Source: G963676095 sp963676095
Lineage (GTDB): Bacteria; Bacteroidota; Bacteroidia; Bacteroidales; Prolixibacteraceae
DNA: 64,000 bases
Direction of reading: 5' to 3'
Assembly: GCA_963676095.1 (NCBI GenBank)
Contig: OY781040.1
Location: 4,340,001 to 4,404,000, forward strand
The position numbers and the translations under genes are program-made. Below the pieces are notes generated by a model. The model was not told the DNA's origin, searched no databases, and saw only the letters and a program-made list of their open reading frames with translations. Below are positions 63,225 through 64,000 of this stretch, one piece after another. How positions within the stretch are numbered: the stretch's first letter is position 1; each line of letters starts with the position of its first letter.

Positions 63225-63866
63225 ATGCTTGTAACAAAAGGTCTTGAATTTGCCTATGATCAGGCTAATTCATTTAAGTTTCCGGACATCACATGCGAAC
63301 AAGGGACACATTGGCTGATCACAGGCCCTTCCGGCTGTGGAAAAACGACCCTTCTCCATCTCTTAGCCGGGTTATTGCGCCCGTCAAGCGGAAAGGTCAT
63401 TATAAACGGGACGGATATTTCCGGTCTTAAATCTGCCGCGATTGACAAAATAAGGGGCAGAAGCATGGGGATCATTTTTCAAAAACCATATTTTGTTTCT
63501 TCTTTAACCGTGGCGGAAAATGTAAAAATAGCCAGGTATTTAAACAAACTTAAGGAGAGCGATCAGGAAATCGAAGAAATTTTACGAAAGCTGAATATTG
63601 GCGATAAATCCAACTCCAGGCCAAAGGCACTTAGTCAGGGCGAATTACAACGGTTATCAATGGCCCGGGCCCTGATAAACAATCCTTCTGTGATCCTGGC
63701 AGATGAGCCCACTTCGAGCCTGGATGACGATCATTGCAGGGAAGCCCTTTTGCTATTAAAAGAACAGGCAGAACGGGAGCAGGTTACTTTGCTGATCGTT
63801 ACACATGACCACCGGTTAAAATCCTATTTTTCAAATATTATCCAACTAAATAAGGCTAAGTTATGA
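63225..63866 (+). CDS. ABC transporter ATPase (LolD/MacB-like)
   Basis: A 213-residue ATPase with Walker A GPSGCGKTT, Q-loop FQKPYF, signature LSQGELQR, Walker B VILADEPT and the switch histidine in VTHD. Such proteins pair with FtsX-like permeases to export or extract lipoproteins or peptides, or to power tripartite efflux. The start at 63225 (MLVTKGLEF) is the family-typical one; 63213 adds four residues. The stop overlaps the start of a permease gene by 4 nt. Confidence 0.92.
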   Translation: MLVTKGLEFAYDQANSFKFPDITCEQGTHWLITGPSGCGKTTLLHLLAGLLRPSSGKVIINGTDISGLKSAAIDKIRGRSMGIIFQKPYFVSSLTVAENVKIARYLNKLKESDQEIEEILRKLNIGDKSNSRPKALSQGELQRLSMARALINNPSVILADEPTSSLDDDHCREALLLLKEQAEREQVTLLIVTHDHRLKSYFSNIIQLNKAKL

Positions 63867-64000
63867 CACTGTTTCAGATAAGTTATAAAAATATGAAAGC
63901 CAAACCGCTTTCAACAGCCCTTAACCTGGTCCTTTTTGCCACAGGAATTTTTATCATTTCTTTTTTACTGTTGATAAAGAACCAGTTTGAAGATCATATT
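63863..64000 (+). CDS. FtsX-like ABC permease, N-terminus (partial)
   Basis: ATG 63863 overlaps the ATPase stop (ATGA). The visible 46 residues (TLFQISYKNMKAKPLSTALN, then a hydrophobic segment LVLFATGIFIISFLLLI) have the short cytoplasmic start and first helix of MacB/FtsX-type permeases. The gene runs off the edge of the window. Confidence 0.75.
   Translation, partial: MTLFQISYKNMKAKPLSTALNLVLFATGIFIISFLLLIKNQFEDHI

Overview
The window reads as a chromosome segment of a Bacteroidota bacterium, probably Bacteroidales/Marinilabiliales-like. The signs are three SusC/TonB-dependent receptors, SusD lipoproteins, ECF-sigma/FecR cascades with STN-type receptors, TIG/beta-propeller lipoproteins, GH78 and GH30 glycosidases, and promoters of the form TTTG-(19-21 nt)-TAnnTTTG. 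No rRNA, tRNA or CRISPR was seen.

Layout. 0-5.4 kb: tail of a SusD-like gene, an alpha-L-rhamnosidase and a GH30 glycosidase (a glycan-utilisation locus). 5.4-8 kb: a YdeI-like gene in a gene-poor stretch holding relics of Rpn-like and RhuM-like genes and a 23-nt palindrome array. 8-15.4 kb: a TIG/NHL lipoprotein-SusC-SusD-DUF1735 operon closed by a strong terminator. 15.4-18.4 kb: a barrel protein, a hypothetical, a clostripain-type peptidase and a DUF2062 protein. 18.4-36.2 kb: a minus-strand regulon (ECF sigma, FecR, STN-TonB receptor, beta-helix lipoprotein, TIG/YWTD lipoproteins) interrupted by large blocks of a phrase-like periodic repeat family and by three near-identical Rpn-family nuclease genes on the plus strand. 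36.2-37.4 kb: a PLP decarboxylase. 37.6-46.2 kb: ECF sigma-FecR-SusC-SusD-phosphodiesterase. 46.2-50 kb: a second 23-nt palindrome array next to an HU-like gene, an AraC regulator, a DUF4143 ATPase and an ECF-sigma relic. 50.2-53.2 kb: DUF3570-DUF4266-ApbE-thioredoxin cluster. 53.5-60.3 kb: two-component system, then DoxX, DsrE, SoxB-like, TauE and DUF1634 genes (probable sulfur-compound handling). 60.3-64 kb: dCTP deaminase, two CobW/G3E GTPases and a divergent ABC exporter running off the edge.

Most notable: (1) three Rpn genes, each behind the same perfect Bacteroidota promoter. Each carries an in-frame internal ATG behind an AGGAGGA Shine-Dalgarno and a 4-residue repeat whose copy number differs between copies. 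This matches the published Rpn gene-within-gene toxin/antitoxin anti-phage arrangement, here amplified inside a regulatory operon. (2) A dispersed repeat family built from 8- and 9-nt words with internal inverted arms. It abuts genes closely enough to supply start and stop codons. (3) Two arrays of 18-nt palindromes at exact 23-nt spacing, differing in core sequence but sharing geometry and junction consensus. Functions of (2) and (3) are unknown.
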